This document shows, in pieces, positions 43,817 through 51,747 of a stretch of 64,000 nt of DNA. Under the pieces are notes generated by a model, which ran no database searches, was not told where the DNA came from, and worked only from the letters and a program-made list of their open reading frames with translations. Made by a program: the position numbers and the translations under genes. The stretch comes from JACCTU01 sp963809175 (GTDB taxonomy: Bacteria; Actinomycetota; Thermoleophilia; Gaiellales; Gaiellaceae), in contig CAWEIK010000001.1 in the NCBI GenBank assembly GCA_963809175.1, forward strand, positions 558,001 to 622,000. The letters run 5' to 3'. Position 1 is the stretch's first letter, and every line of letters starts with the position of its first letter.

Positions 43817-44743
43817 AGGGTTCGGCCGACGCCGCGCTCGCGCGCGCGCTCGACCACTGCTGCCCCCACCGCGACGTCCCACGCGGCGATGCCGTTGGAC
43901 TTGAACACGACGATGTCCTCGTCGCTCTCGCGTGCGCCGACCTCGCCCGCAACGATGTCCTGCAGCTCGTACACCTCGAGCCAGTCGAGCAACCCTTGCG
44001 CCACCGGGTCGATCAGGTCGCCCGACTCGAGCCGGGCCTGTTCGCGCGAGTCGCAGCACACGAAGCTCGCGCGCTCCAGAACCGCGTTGTCGAGCTCGCG
44101 CGCGTTCGGGTCGTTCGCACCGACCGCGCAGACGAGCGCGCCGGGCTGAAGCCACTCGCCTCGCAGCACGGGATCCTTCGACGTCGTCACCGTCACGACG
44201 ACGTCCTGCTCGCCCGCGTCGCGATGCGACTCTCCGGCCTCGGCGCCGACGCGCGCGCAGAACGCCTCGAGCCGCTCCTCCGAGCGGCAGTACGCGACGA
44301 CGCGCTCGATCGCCGGGACCGCCTCGCGGATGCAGGCGACCTGCGTCTCGGCCTGCCACCCACAGCCGATCACCCCGAGCGTCTTCGCGTCGGACTTCGC
44401 GAGGAACTTGGCGGCGACGCCGCTCGCCGCGCCGGTTCGCAGCTGTCCGAGCTTGTCCGCCTCGATCACCGCCGCGAGCTGCGCGCTCGCGAGGTCGAAA
44501 AGCACGACGACGAACGGCGTGCCACCCGGGAGCCAGGCGTAGGTCTTGAGCCCCGCGAGCCCGAGCTCGCGATCGACCGCGGCCATGTAGGCGAAGGCAC
44601 CGTCCTCGAGCTGGAACCCGCGTTCGCGGCCGGTTCTCGACGACGCCGCGGGCGAGCCGGATGAAGCACGCCTCGATCGCGTCGAGCGCCTCGCGCGGCG
44701 AGAGCAGCTCGGCGACCTCGCTCTCGGTCAGATACAGCGGCAC
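43813..44743 (-). CDS. Ornithine cyclodeaminase/alanine dehydrogenase-family protein, frameshifted
   Basis: About 310 residues from ATG 44743 after repair. The N-terminus reads LTESEVAELLSPREALDAIE. The frame changes in the CCC at 44617-44619; removing one base gives RPRTRFQLEDGAFAYMAAV. Then LAAVIEADKLGQLRTGAASG, the Rossmann motif TLGVIGCGWQAETQVACIRE, and VCAVGANDPNARELDNAV follow. The family includes ornithine cyclodeaminase, ketimine reductase and mu-crystallin. The substrate is unknown. Confidence 0.88.
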
Positions 44744-44835
44744 AAGCCGAACTTCGTCGGCAGCCTGTTGGGTCCTACCGCCGTCAGGTCGGGCCGTGCC
44801 CGATCTGACTCACTGCGCAGGAGAGAGAAACACGA

Positions 44836-44881
44836 CGCGACGAAAATTGAGACCGCCGACAGGCGGTCGATTTTCGTCGCG
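44836..44881. terminator. Two-storey hairpin downstream of tRNA-Arg
   Basis: Outer arms CGCGACGAAAAT and ATTTTCGTCGCG (12 bp, perfect) enclose an inner hairpin GACCGCC-GACA-GGCGGTC joined by a TGA/G internal loop. It lies 3 nt beyond the tRNA 3' end on the minus strand and probably terminates that transcript and possibly plus-strand transcripts. Confidence 0.6.
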
Positions 44882-44883
44882 AG

Positions 44884-44956
44884 TGCGCCCGGCAAGATTC
44901 GAACTTGCGACCTCTGCCTCCGCAGGGCAGCGCTCTATCCCCTGAGCTACGGGCGC
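44884..44956 (-). tRNA. tRNA-Arg, anticodon GCG
   Basis: The cloverleaf folds fully on the minus strand: acceptor GCGCCCG/CGGGCGC, D arm GCTC-AGGGGATA-GAGC, anticodon stem CTGCC/GGCAG with loop CTGCGGA, variable AGGTC, T arm GCAAG-TTCGAAT-CTTGC, discriminator A. The anticodon GCG reads the Arg codon CGC. C35 and A20 fit arginine identity. Most bacteria use ACG (inosine) for this box, so GCG is unusual. CCA is not encoded. The 5' end overlaps the end of ygfZ by 10 nt. Confidence 0.93.
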
Positions 44957-45729
44957 GAAGTGGCCAAGTGTAGCCGCGCTCGTGCGGCGCCGATCTCGAG
45001 GACGGCGTCGTCCGGCACCTCGGTGCGCACGTAGGCGAGCGCGAGGCCGGGAACGACGCTCGTCACGCGGCCGACTGCCTTCTCGCCGAGCCGGATCTCC
45101 GCGTCCGGGTCGACCTCGCCCTCGAGGTCGAGCACGCGCAGCCGCCGGTTCAACTTTCCACGGTAGTGCTGGCGCGCGATCGGCTCCTGGCCCGGGTAGC
45201 AGCCCTTCGAGAAGGACACCGCCCGCTCGGTCAGGCCCGCTTCGGCGGGAAGCACGCGGTCGTCGATCTCAGCCCCGAATCGAGCAGTGCCGGCCTCGAT
45301 GCGCAGTCGCTCGAGCTCGACGGGCTCGATCGGCTCGCCCGCGACCTCTGCGTCCAGCACCTCCCAGGCCTCGCGGCCGTAGTCGGCGTTCGGGAGCGCA
45401 CCCTGCGGGCGCTCGCCGAAGACGAGCGTCGACGCGTGCTCCTCGGGCTCGACCTCCGCCTTGGCCGCCAGGCGCATGCGCACGAGCTCGACCCGGACGC
45501 GATCGCCGAGCTCGGGCTCGGTCAGGAGGAGGAAGTCGTCGGCCGAGCGCCGCAAGACGCGGAGCGGCGCGATCACCCGCGCCTTCGCCGTCAGCAGCAG
45601 CGCCTCACAGCTCTCGCCCGGTGCGAGCGCTTCGACGTCGTTCGAAAGCATCCGCTGCAGGTAGTCGGCGGCGTCGGGGCCGGCGACGCGGACGAACGCG
45701 CGCGGCCGCTTCGCTGTCACGGGCTTCAT
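44947..45729 (-). CDS. ygfZ: YgfZ/GcvT-family folate-binding protein
   Basis: 260 residues from ATG 45729. The YgfZ signature is exact: SFSKGCYPGQEPIARQHYRG (K-G-C-Y-x-G-Q-E). The N-terminal part (YLQRMLSNDVEALAPGESCE) resembles aminomethyltransferase T protein. YgfZ supports iron-sulfur enzyme maturation using tetrahydrofolate. The stop codon TAG is supplied by bases 8-10 of tRNA-Arg, so mRNA and tRNA overlap and processing of one should affect the other. Confidence 0.92.
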   Translation of the reverse strand: MKPVTAKRPRAFVRVAGPDAADYLQRMLSNDVEALAPGESCEALLLTAKARVIAPLRVLRRSADDFLLLTEPELGDRVRVELVRMRLAAKAEVEPEEHASTLVFGERPQGALPNADYGREAWEVLDAEVAGEPIEPVELERLRIEAGTARFGAEIDDRVLPAEAGLTERAVSFSKGCYPGQEPIARQHYRGKLNRRLRVLDLEGEVDPDAEIRLGEKAVGRVTSVVPGLALAYVRTEVPDDAVLEIGAARARLHLATSRP

Positions 45730-45748
45730 CGCAATTAGTGTAGGCACG

Positions 45749-46354
45749 GTGTTCAGGGGTAGGGCCGAAAAGAAGGTCGCTGACGCCGGGTACGACCCCG
45801 CGCGCCTCCCGCCGGGCCAGTACCTCACGGAGAAGTGGCCGGTGCTGCACGCCGGCTCGGTCCCGAACACCGATCTCGCGACCTGGGACCTTCGCGTCTT
45901 CGGGGAGGTCGAGAACCCGATCACGCTGACCTGGGACGAGCTCGCCGCATTGCCGAAGACGGAGAACGTCCAGGACATCCACTGCGTCACGCGCTGGAGC
46001 CGGTTCGACGCGCGCTTCGGCGGCGTGCACTGGCGCGAGCTCGCGAAGCTCGTGCGCCCGAAGCCGAGCGCGCGCTTCGTGATCGCCCACTCGGAGCAGG
46101 GCTACACCGCGAACGTGCCGCTCGAGTTCCTCGAGGACGACAACGCGCTGCTCGCGACGGAGGCCGACGGCGAGCCGCTGACCCCCGAGCACGGCTGGCC
46201 GCTGCGGCTCGTGATCCCCGGCAAGTACTTCTGGAAGAGCGCGAAGTGGCTCCGCGGGATCGAGCTGCGGGCGACGGACGAGCCGGGGTTCTGGGAGCGC
46301 TACGGCTACCACAACGACGCCGACCCCTGGCGCGAGGAACGCTACGGCTTCTAG
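45749..46354 (+). CDS. Molybdopterin-dependent sulfite-oxidase-like oxidoreductase
   Basis: 201 residues from GTG 45749. The SUOX-type Mo-cofactor domain reads VFGEVENPITLTWDELAALP, then QDIHCVTRWSRFDARFGGVH with the molybdenum-binding Cys, and TANVPLEFLEDDNALLATEA and HGWPLRLVIPGKYFWKSAKW. The C-terminus is RYGYHNDADPWREERYGF. It lacks the dimerisation domain and any Tat signal, so it is a cytoplasmic YuiH-type protein. The electron acceptor is unknown. It is divergent from ygfZ. Confidence 0.92.
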   Translation: MFRGRAEKKVADAGYDPARLPPGQYLTEKWPVLHAGSVPNTDLATWDLRVFGEVENPITLTWDELAALPKTENVQDIHCVTRWSRFDARFGGVHWRELAKLVRPKPSARFVIAHSEQGYTANVPLEFLEDDNALLATEADGEPLTPEHGWPLRLVIPGKYFWKSAKWLRGIELRATDEPGFWERYGYHNDADPWREERYGF

Positions 46355-46358
46355 AACG

Positions 46359-46386
46359 CGAAAGGGCGGCCGAAGCCGCCCTTTCG
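46359..46386. terminator. Bidirectional terminator between convergent genes
   Basis: CGAAAGGGCGGC - CGAA - GCCGCCCTTTCG is a perfect 12-bp stem with a tetraloop, between the stops at 46354 and 46407. Confidence 0.8.
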
Positions 46387-46406
46387 ACTCCTGATCCGAG
46401 CTTCCG

Positions 46407-47163
46407 CTACTGGCTGCGGATCCAGCTGTTGATCGCGGGCAGGTCGACCCGGAACGAGAAGCCCGAGCCGGCGCAATTGCCGTTGACCACGAACGAGTTC
46501 ACGGCGTAGACCGTCGAGCCCTTCAGGACCGGGCCGCCGGAGTCGCCGAAGCACAGCCCGCCCTGGTGAGGCTGGCCGTTGTTGTTCGACAGGTGGAGGT
46601 TGAAACCACCGGAGTTCCCGCTCTTGGCATTGACCAGCTTGGCCTGGCCCCTGATGCGCTGAACGACCGCGACCTCGACCGGGCGGACGTCCTGGAGCCC
46701 GTAGCCGACGATGTCGAAGATCTCGTGCTTGGCCAGCGCCCCGAGCGTGTTCGGGCCGGTGAGCGTGCCGTACGGACCCGGAACCGTCGTGGCGAACTTG
46801 ACCACCCCGACGTCGCTCGTGTTCGGGAACGTGGCGAACTCGTCGTAGCCGGGGTTCGCGATCGGCGTGCCGACGACCCCGCCGGTCCGCGGATACCCGG
46901 CCGGACGACCGCTGTCGAACCAGACCATCGCCTTGGCGGCACCGAACACGCAGTGTCCGGCGGTCAGGAAGACCGTCGGCGAGATCTGCGTCCCCGTGCA
47001 GCGCCACAACGGCGTGTTGTTCGCGTCCATCGCAACCATCAGCCCGACGTACGGATGGGCGTTTCCGTCCGGCTCGCCGTAAAAGACGGCGTTCGCCGGA
47101 CTCGCGACCGCCGCAAACGCGGCGACCACGGCAAGCAAGCGTGAGCAGTTTCCGCACCCTCAT
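46407..47163 (-). CDS. Secreted trypsin-like serine protease (family S1), frameshifted in signal peptide
   Basis: About 251 residues from ATG 47163, after a strong GAGGGGGG ribosome-binding site. The start frame gives MRVRKLLTL; the following frame gives LLAVVAAFAAVASPANA, so one inserted base near 47134 lies inside the signal peptide. The catalytic triad is VFLTAGHCVFGAAKA (His), NTSDVGVVKFAT (Asp) and LCFGDSGGPVLKGS (Ser). It is a small S1 protease similar to those common in soil actinobacteria. A second relative lies at 59096. Confidence 0.9.
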
Positions 47164-47360
47164 CCCCCCTCGATTCGATCGACTCCCAGTCGTGCGGTGG
47201 GGAGGTTAGCCAGGTTCCAGGGCGATGTCGAGGTCTCGATATCTTCCGTCGAATCCCTCAGTCGAGGTAGCAACCGCGCGCCCGGCGCGCCCGATACGTG
47301 GGTTGACCCACCTCCCCCACCCCTCGAAGAGCCCGCCCCCCTCGGCGGGCTCTTTGCTTT
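47164..47360 (+). ncRNA. Candidate small RNA, 6C-like, ending in an intrinsic terminator
   Basis: No gene is read on the plus strand here, yet AAGAGCCCGCC - CCCCTC - GGCGGGCTCTT (47327-47354) is an 11-bp hairpin followed by TGCTTTT, an intrinsic terminator pointing right. Just upstream are a short stem GTGGGT-TG-ACCCAC (47298-47311), a C-rich run and a six-C run (47336-47341) in the hairpin. The C-rich loops recall the actinobacterial 6C RNA family. The 5' boundary is not determined; the interval given is the whole intergenic strip. Confidence 0.35.
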
Positions 47361-47376
47361 TCGGAACGAAGAAGGA

Positions 47377-47405
47377 CAAAGGGCCCGGCTTTGCCGGGCC
47401 CTTTG
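47377..47405. terminator. Strong terminator-like hairpin distal to groEL
   Basis: CAAAGGGCCCGGC - TTT - GCCGGGCCCTTTG is a perfect 13-bp stem. It lies between the sRNA terminator and the groEL 3' hairpin and can act in either direction. Confidence 0.65.
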
Positions 47406-47412
47406 AGAGAAG

Positions 47413-47451
47413 CCGAAGAAAGTTGAGCGCCGAAGGCGCGACTTTCTTCGG
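47413..47451 (-). terminator. Two-storey hairpin directly after the groEL stop
   Basis: Outer arms CCGAAGAAAGT and ACTTTCTTCGG enclose an inner GCGCC-GAA-GGCGC stem with a TGA-containing internal loop. The shape matches the hairpin behind tRNA-Arg at 44836-44881. It begins at the base next to the groEL TAA. Confidence 0.7.
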
Positions 47452-49080
47452 TTACATCATGCCGCCCATGCCGCCCATGTCGGGCATGCCGGCGCCTGCG
47501 CCGGCCTTCTCGGGCGCCTCGGCGACGATCGCCTCGGTCGTCAGGATGTTCTTCGCGATCGACGCGGCGTTCTGCAGCGCCGAACGGGTGACCATCGTCG
47601 GATCGATGATCCCGGCCTTGACCAGGTCCTCGATCTCGCCGGTGACCACGTTCAGGCCCTCGCCCGGCTTGGCCGAGCGCACCTTGTCGACGACGACCGA
47701 ACCCTCCAGGCCCGCGTTCTCGGCGAGCTGACGAACGGGCTCCTCGAGCGCACGCACGATGATCTGTGCGCCGGTCCGCTCGTCACCCTCGAGGCTGTCG
47801 GCCTTGATCGCGGAGATCGCGTTCAGCAGCGCAACGCCACCACCCGGCCCGATGCCCTCCTCGAGGGCGGCCTTCGTGGCCTGCAGCGCGTCCTCGACGC
47901 GATGCTTCTTCTCCTTCATCTCGGTCTCGGTCGCAGCTCCGACCTTGACGACTGCAACGCCGCCGGCGAGCTTCGCCAGCCGCTCCTGCAGCTTCTCGCG
48001 GTCGAAGTCGGAGTCGGTGTTCTCGACCTCCGCCTTCAGCTGCTTGATCCGGCCCTTGATCGCGTCCGAGTCGCCGGCCCCGTCGATGATCGTGGACGAG
48101 TCCTTGTCGATCACGACCTTGCGGGCCCGGCCGAGCTGGTCGAGCTTCGTGTTCTCGAGCTTGAGACCAAGCTCCTCGGTGATCACTTCGCCGCCCGTGA
48201 GGATCGCAATGTCCTCGAGCATGCGCTTGCGGCGATCGCCGAAGCCCGGCGCCTTGACGGCGACGGCCTGGAACGTGCCACGCAGCTTGTTGACGACGAT
48301 CGTCGCGAGCGCTTCGCCCTCGACGTCCTCCGCCACGATCAGCAGCGGGCGACCCGCCTGGATGACCTGTTCGAGCACCGGCAGCAGATCCTTCACGGCA
48401 CCGATCTTCTGGTTCGCGATCAGGATGTACGGGTCCTCGAGCACGGCCTCCATGCGCTCGGCGTCGGTGATCATGTACGGCGACAGGTAGCCCTTGTCGA
48501 ACTGCATGCCCTCCGTGAACTCGAGCTCGAGGCCGAACGTCTGGCCCTCCTCGACGTTCACGACGCCGTCCTTGCCGACCTTCTCGATTGCGTCGGCGAT
48601 CACGTCGCCGATCTCGCGCTCACGCGAGACCACGGCGCCGACCCGGGCGATGTCTTCCTTGCCCGAGACTTCCTTCGACTGCGACTTCAGGTGCTCGACG
48701 ACCTGCTCGACCGCGGCCTCGATCCCGCGCTTGAGACCCATCGGGTTCGCTCCTGCGGCCACGTTCTTCAGACCCTCGCGGACGATTGCCTGAGCGAGGA
48801 CGGTCGCGGTCGTCGTGCCGTCGCCGGCAACGTCGTTCGTCGACGTGGCGACCTCGCGCACGAGCTGCGCACCCTGGTTCTCGAACACGTCCTCGAGCTC
48901 GATCTCACGGGCGATCGTGACGCCGTCGTTGGTGATCGTCGGCGCGCCGAACTTCTTGTCCAGCACCACGTACCGACCCTTCGGGCCAAGGGTGACCTTG
49001 ACCGCGTCGGCGAGGATGTTCACGCCGCGCTCGAGGGCGCGCCGTGCCTCCTCGTTGAACTTCAGTTCCTTGTGAGCCAT
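47452..49080 (-). CDS. groL: Chaperonin GroEL (60 kDa)
   Basis: 542 residues from ATG 49080, preceded by GAGAGGAAG. Family features are complete: GPKGRYVVLDKKFGAPTITN, the ATP-binding VAGDGTTTATVLAQAIV, VVKVGAATETEMKEKKHRVE, the signature AALEEGIGPGGGVALLNAI, and a C-terminal Gly-Met tail (MPDMGGMGGMM). It folds proteins with GroES, with which it forms an operon (28-nt gap). It is followed by a compact terminator and controlled from CIRCE upstream of groES. Confidence 0.97.
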   Translation of the reverse strand: MAHKELKFNEEARRALERGVNILADAVKVTLGPKGRYVVLDKKFGAPTITNDGVTIAREIELEDVFENQGAQLVREVATSTNDVAGDGTTTATVLAQAIVREGLKNVAAGANPMGLKRGIEAAVEQVVEHLKSQSKEVSGKEDIARVGAVVSREREIGDVIADAIEKVGKDGVVNVEEGQTFGLELEFTEGMQFDKGYLSPYMITDAERMEAVLEDPYILIANQKIGAVKDLLPVLEQVIQAGRPLLIVAEDVEGEALATIVVNKLRGTFQAVAVKAPGFGDRRKRMLEDIAILTGGEVITEELGLKLENTKLDQLGRARKVVIDKDSSTIIDGAGDSDAIKGRIKQLKAEVENTDSDFDREKLQERLAKLAGGVAVVKVGAATETEMKEKKHRVEDALQATKAALEEGIGPGGGVALLNAISAIKADSLEGDERTGAQIIVRALEEPVRQLAENAGLEGSVVVDKVRSAKPGEGLNVVTGEIEDLVKAGIIDPTMVTRSALQNAASIAKNILTTEAIVAEAPEKAGAGAGMPDMGGMGGMM

Positions 49081-49107
49081 GTCTGCTTCTTCCTCTCGCG
49101 TCTCTGA

Positions 49108-49446
49108 CTAGGCGGCGGCACCGGCAAGCTTCTTCTTGCCCTTGCTCTTCTCGCCGGTGGATAGGACCTTCGCGAGCACGTCCGACTCGCGGAGGATCAG
49201 GACTTCGTCGGCGCCGAGCTTGATCTCGGTTCCGCCGTACTTGGAGAAGATGACCTCGTCACCCTCCTCGACGTCCATCTTGATGTACTCGCCGTCCTCG
49301 TCCCGCGGACCCGGGCCGACCGCCAGCACGCGACCGCGCTGGGGCTTTTCCTTGGCCGTGTCCGGCAGCACGATCCCGCTCGTCGTCATTTCCTCTTCAT
49401 CGAGGACCTCGACGATCAAGCGGTCACCGAGCGGCTGGAGATTCAT
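49108..49446 (-). CDS. groS: Co-chaperonin GroES
   Basis: 112 residues from ATG 49446, chosen because GGAGGAAA precedes it (the longer frame from 49557 would start inside CIRCE). LQPLGDRLIVEVLDEEEMTT with the mobile loop TSGIVLPDTAKEKPQRGRVL and DEVIFSKYGGTEIKLGADEV is diagnostic. An extra lysine-rich tail (GEKSKGKKKLAGAAA) is longer than in most GroES proteins. It caps GroEL. Confidence 0.96.
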   Translation of the reverse strand: MNLQPLGDRLIVEVLDEEEMTTSGIVLPDTAKEKPQRGRVLAVGPGPRDEDGEYIKMDVEEGDEVIFSKYGGTEIKLGADEVLILRESDVLAKVLSTGEKSKGKKKLAGAAA

Positions 49447-49484
49447 ATGGTTTCCTCCGTCTCTTGCCGACTTTGTGACATCTT

Positions 49485-49509
49485 TGGCACTCTCAGCACG
49501 GGAGTGCCA
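49485..49509 (-). promoter_or_regulatory. CIRCE operator of groES-groEL
   Basis: TGGCACTC - 9 nt - GAGTGCCA is a perfect 8-bp inverted repeat that matches the CIRCE consensus (TTAGCACTC-N9-GAGTGCTAA) in the core. It is 38 nt from the groES start. It implies heat-shock control by an HrcA repressor encoded elsewhere. Confidence 0.9.
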
Positions 49510-49574
49510 GGCCATCCTAGCCGCGACCGGGCCGCGTTCGCAAGCAGGCGACCCCAACGTGTTACAAACAGAGG

Positions 49575-50019
49575 GTGCGGCGCGAGTTCTCGGCCGGCGG
49601 TGTGCTCGTCCGGCAGATGGCGGGCAGGAGCTGGCTCGCGGCGATCCGGCCGGGTGGAAAGCCTCCCGGCACGTGGGCGCTCCCGAAAGGCCTCATCGAG
49701 GGAGAGAGCCCGGAGGTGACCGCGCTCCGTGAGGTCGAGGAGGAGACCGGCTGCCGAGGCCAGTCCCTCGGGCAAGCTGGGCGACGTTCGCTACGTCTAC
49801 ACGTTCGCGGGCGAGCGGGTCTTCAAGGTGGTCAGCTTCTTCCTCGTCCGCTACACGGGCGGCCGGATCGGCGACATCCCGCCCGAGTTCCGGCAGGAGG
49901 TCGCGGAGGCCCGCTGGCTGCCGCTGGAAGAGGCGCCCCGGCTGCTCGCCTACAAGGGCGAGCGAGAGATGGCGGAGAAAGCGCTTATGATGCTCGCGGC
50001 CGGCGCCGCCCCCTCGTGA
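49575..50019 (+). CDS. NUDIX hydrolase, frameshifted
   Basis: About 147 residues from GTG 49575. The NUDIX box is GLIEGESPEVTALREVEEET followed by GC (GX5EX7REUXEEXGU). One extra base in GGG at 49771-49773 breaks the frame; repaired, it reads GQSLGKLGDVRYVYTFAGE. The C-terminal half ends VAEARWLPLEEAPRLLAYK. It hydrolyses a nucleoside diphosphate linked to another group. The start is divergent from groES, close to CIRCE. The stop overlaps the next start (GTGA). Confidence 0.9.
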
Positions 50020-50381
50020 ACGCAATGTACGCCCTCAACTTCTATTCACCGATGGTCGCCGACCAGCTCCGGAGCCATCGCAAAACCGCCACGATCCGGC
50101 TGGGCGACAAGTCGAGCAAGTACAAGAAGGGGATGATCGTCTCGGTGCTCTGCGGGGTGCGGTTCGGGCCCCGGGAGAAGGTGTTCGACGCCGTGATCGA
50201 CAAGGTCGACGTCAAGCCGCTCCGAGATCTCTCCCCGCGCGAGATCGAGCACGACAATCCCGAGATGCGCCGACCCGAGGACCTGGCGGCCTTCCTCTCG
50301 CAGCTCTACAACCAGGACATCAACGAGGAAGACACCGTGACCGTGATCCGGTTCTCGCAGATCGTCACCCGTCCCGCCTGA
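50016..50381 (+). CDS. ASCH-like domain protein
   Basis: 121 residues from GTG 50016 (a second start at ATG 50025). The pattern YSPMVADQLRSHRKTATIRL, GDKSSKYKKGMIVSVLCGVR and KVDVKPLRDLSPREIEHDNP is the ASCH (PUA-like, RNA/nucleotide-binding) fold by eye: a conserved K-T-T/A-R, then a K-G and a beta-barrel. The role is unknown; it may modify or sense RNA. It is co-transcribed with the NUDIX gene. Confidence 0.7.
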   Translation: MNAMYALNFYSPMVADQLRSHRKTATIRLGDKSSKYKKGMIVSVLCGVRFGPREKVFDAVIDKVDVKPLRDLSPREIEHDNPEMRRPEDLAAFLSQLYNQDINEEDTVTVIRFSQIVTRPA

Positions 50382-50646
50382 TCCGAAGGCCGAGGAGCTC
50401 GTCGGGGCGCAGGGCGGTTCCGCAGGCCTCGCACGCCGTGGCGAAGGCGGATGCGAACCTCGCGCTGCACGCGGGGCAGCGCGCCCGGATCGGGCCCGCG
50501 CACTGCGGGCACTCGACTGCCAGGTCTTGCTCGGTCTCCTCGAAGTAGCGGAGCGTGTGCCCGCAGGAGAGGCAGAACGCGGCCCAGTGGCCGAGCGTGC
50601 TCCGGCGCTCCTCGATCAGCCAGTCCGGAGGCTTTCGGGCTCTCAC
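50365..50646 (-). CDS. Small zinc-ribbon protein
   Basis: 93 residues from GTG 50646. Four CxxC pairs stand out: AAFCLSCGHTLRYF, AVECPQCAGPIRA, ARCPACSARFASA and TACEACGTALRPD, giving two zinc sites. It has a basic N-terminus. Such double zinc ribbons bind nucleic acid or proteins. It is convergent with the ASCH-like gene (17-nt overlap) and divergent from the E1 alpha gene. Confidence 0.75.
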   Translation of the reverse strand: MRARKPPDWLIEERRSTLGHWAAFCLSCGHTLRYFEETEQDLAVECPQCAGPIRARCPACSARFASAFATACEACGTALRPDELLGLRIRRDG

Positions 50647-50703
50647 GCCGTTCAGGCTAGTCGTTAGAGTCTCCTCGTCCAGTCCCACCACGGGGGTTTG
50701 CGC

Positions 50704-51747
50704 ATGGCAGTCAGAGAGGCCGAGCCGGTCGCCTCGCTGAGCGAAGTGAAGGAGGCGGGCCTCGACCGCGAGGACCTGCTCCAGATCTATCGGAACATGG
50801 TGCTGACGCGCGGAATCGAGGAGCGCGGGCACATCCTCTACCGGCAGGGCAAGATCCCGGGCTCGTTCTACACGGGCCGCGGCAACGAAGCTTCGGCGGT
50901 CGGGGTCGCGACGGCGATGAGCGCCGACGACGTCGGGACGCCGCTGCACCGGGACATGGGCGTGCACGTGACGCGCGGGGTCGAGCCTTGGCGGGTCCTC
51001 GCGCAGTACATGGGCCGCCGCGACGGCCCGACGAAGGGCAAGGACGGCAACGTCCACATGGCCGACGCGCGCCTCGGGATGATCGCGATGGTCAGCCATC
51101 TCCCGGCGATGCTCCCGGTCGCGGTCGGTTGCGCGCTCGCCTTCCGGATCAAGGAGGAGCCGCGCGTCGCGGTCGGCTGGTTCGGCGAAGGCGCTTCGGC
51201 ACGTGGTGACACGCACGAGGCGATGACGTTCGCCGGCACGCGCCGGCTCCCGGTCGTCTTCATCTGCGACAACAACCAGTGGGCGTACTCGACGCCGACG
51301 CACCTCGAGTACGCGACCGAGCACGTCGCCGACCGTGCCTCGGCCTACGGGTTCGAGGGTGTCGTCGTCGACGGCACCGACGTCCTCGCGGTCTATCGAG
51401 AGGCGAAGCGCGCGATCGAGAAGGCGCGCGCAGGCGGCGGGCCGACGCTGCTCGAGTGTCAGACGCTCCGCATGGAAGGCCACGCGGTGCACGACGACGC
51501 GTTCTACGTCCCGAAGGAGCTCTTCGAGGAGTGGGCGAAGCGCGACCCGCTCGAGCGCTTCCGCCTCTGGCTGCAGGAGCACGCGAACATGACGAACGAG
51601 GAGGACGAGGAGATCTCCGCGGGCGTCAAGAAGCTGCTGAACGACGCGCTCCAGCGCGCGGACGAGTCGCCGCTGCCCGATCCTTCGGAGCTGCTCGACG
51701 GCGTGTACGCGACGCCGGAGGACCTCGACACGCCGCACCACAAGTAA
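50704..51747 (+). CDS. 2-oxo acid dehydrogenase E1 alpha subunit (second operon)
   Basis: 347 residues from ATG 50704. Thiamine diphosphate motif: VGWFGEGASARGDTHEAMTF to IFICDNNQWAYS-like VFICDNNQWAYS. Substrate-side marks: YRNMVLTRGIEERGHILYRQ, PLHRDMGVHVTRG and GKDGNVHMADARLGMIAMVS. It differs clearly from the E1 alpha at 26319, so this is a separate complex, not a duplication of the same one. It closely precedes its E1 beta (stop and start share one base, TAATG). Confidence 0.92.
   Translation: MAVREAEPVASLSEVKEAGLDREDLLQIYRNMVLTRGIEERGHILYRQGKIPGSFYTGRGNEASAVGVATAMSADDVGTPLHRDMGVHVTRGVEPWRVLAQYMGRRDGPTKGKDGNVHMADARLGMIAMVSHLPAMLPVAVGCALAFRIKEEPRVAVGWFGEGASARGDTHEAMTFAGTRRLPVVFICDNNQWAYSTPTHLEYATEHVADRASAYGFEGVVVDGTDVLAVYREAKRAIEKARAGGGPTLLECQTLRMEGHAVHDDAFYVPKELFEEWAKRDPLERFRLWLQEHANMTNEEDEEISAGVKKLLNDALQRADESPLPDPSELLDGVYATPEDLDTPHHK

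Noticed and set aside
41614..44664. Very long plus-strand frame of about 1000 codons
   Set aside because: It is the antisense shadow of the aldehyde dehydrogenase and cyclodeaminase genes; high GC keeps reverse frames open. The composition is Arg/Asp/Glu-rich with no domain.
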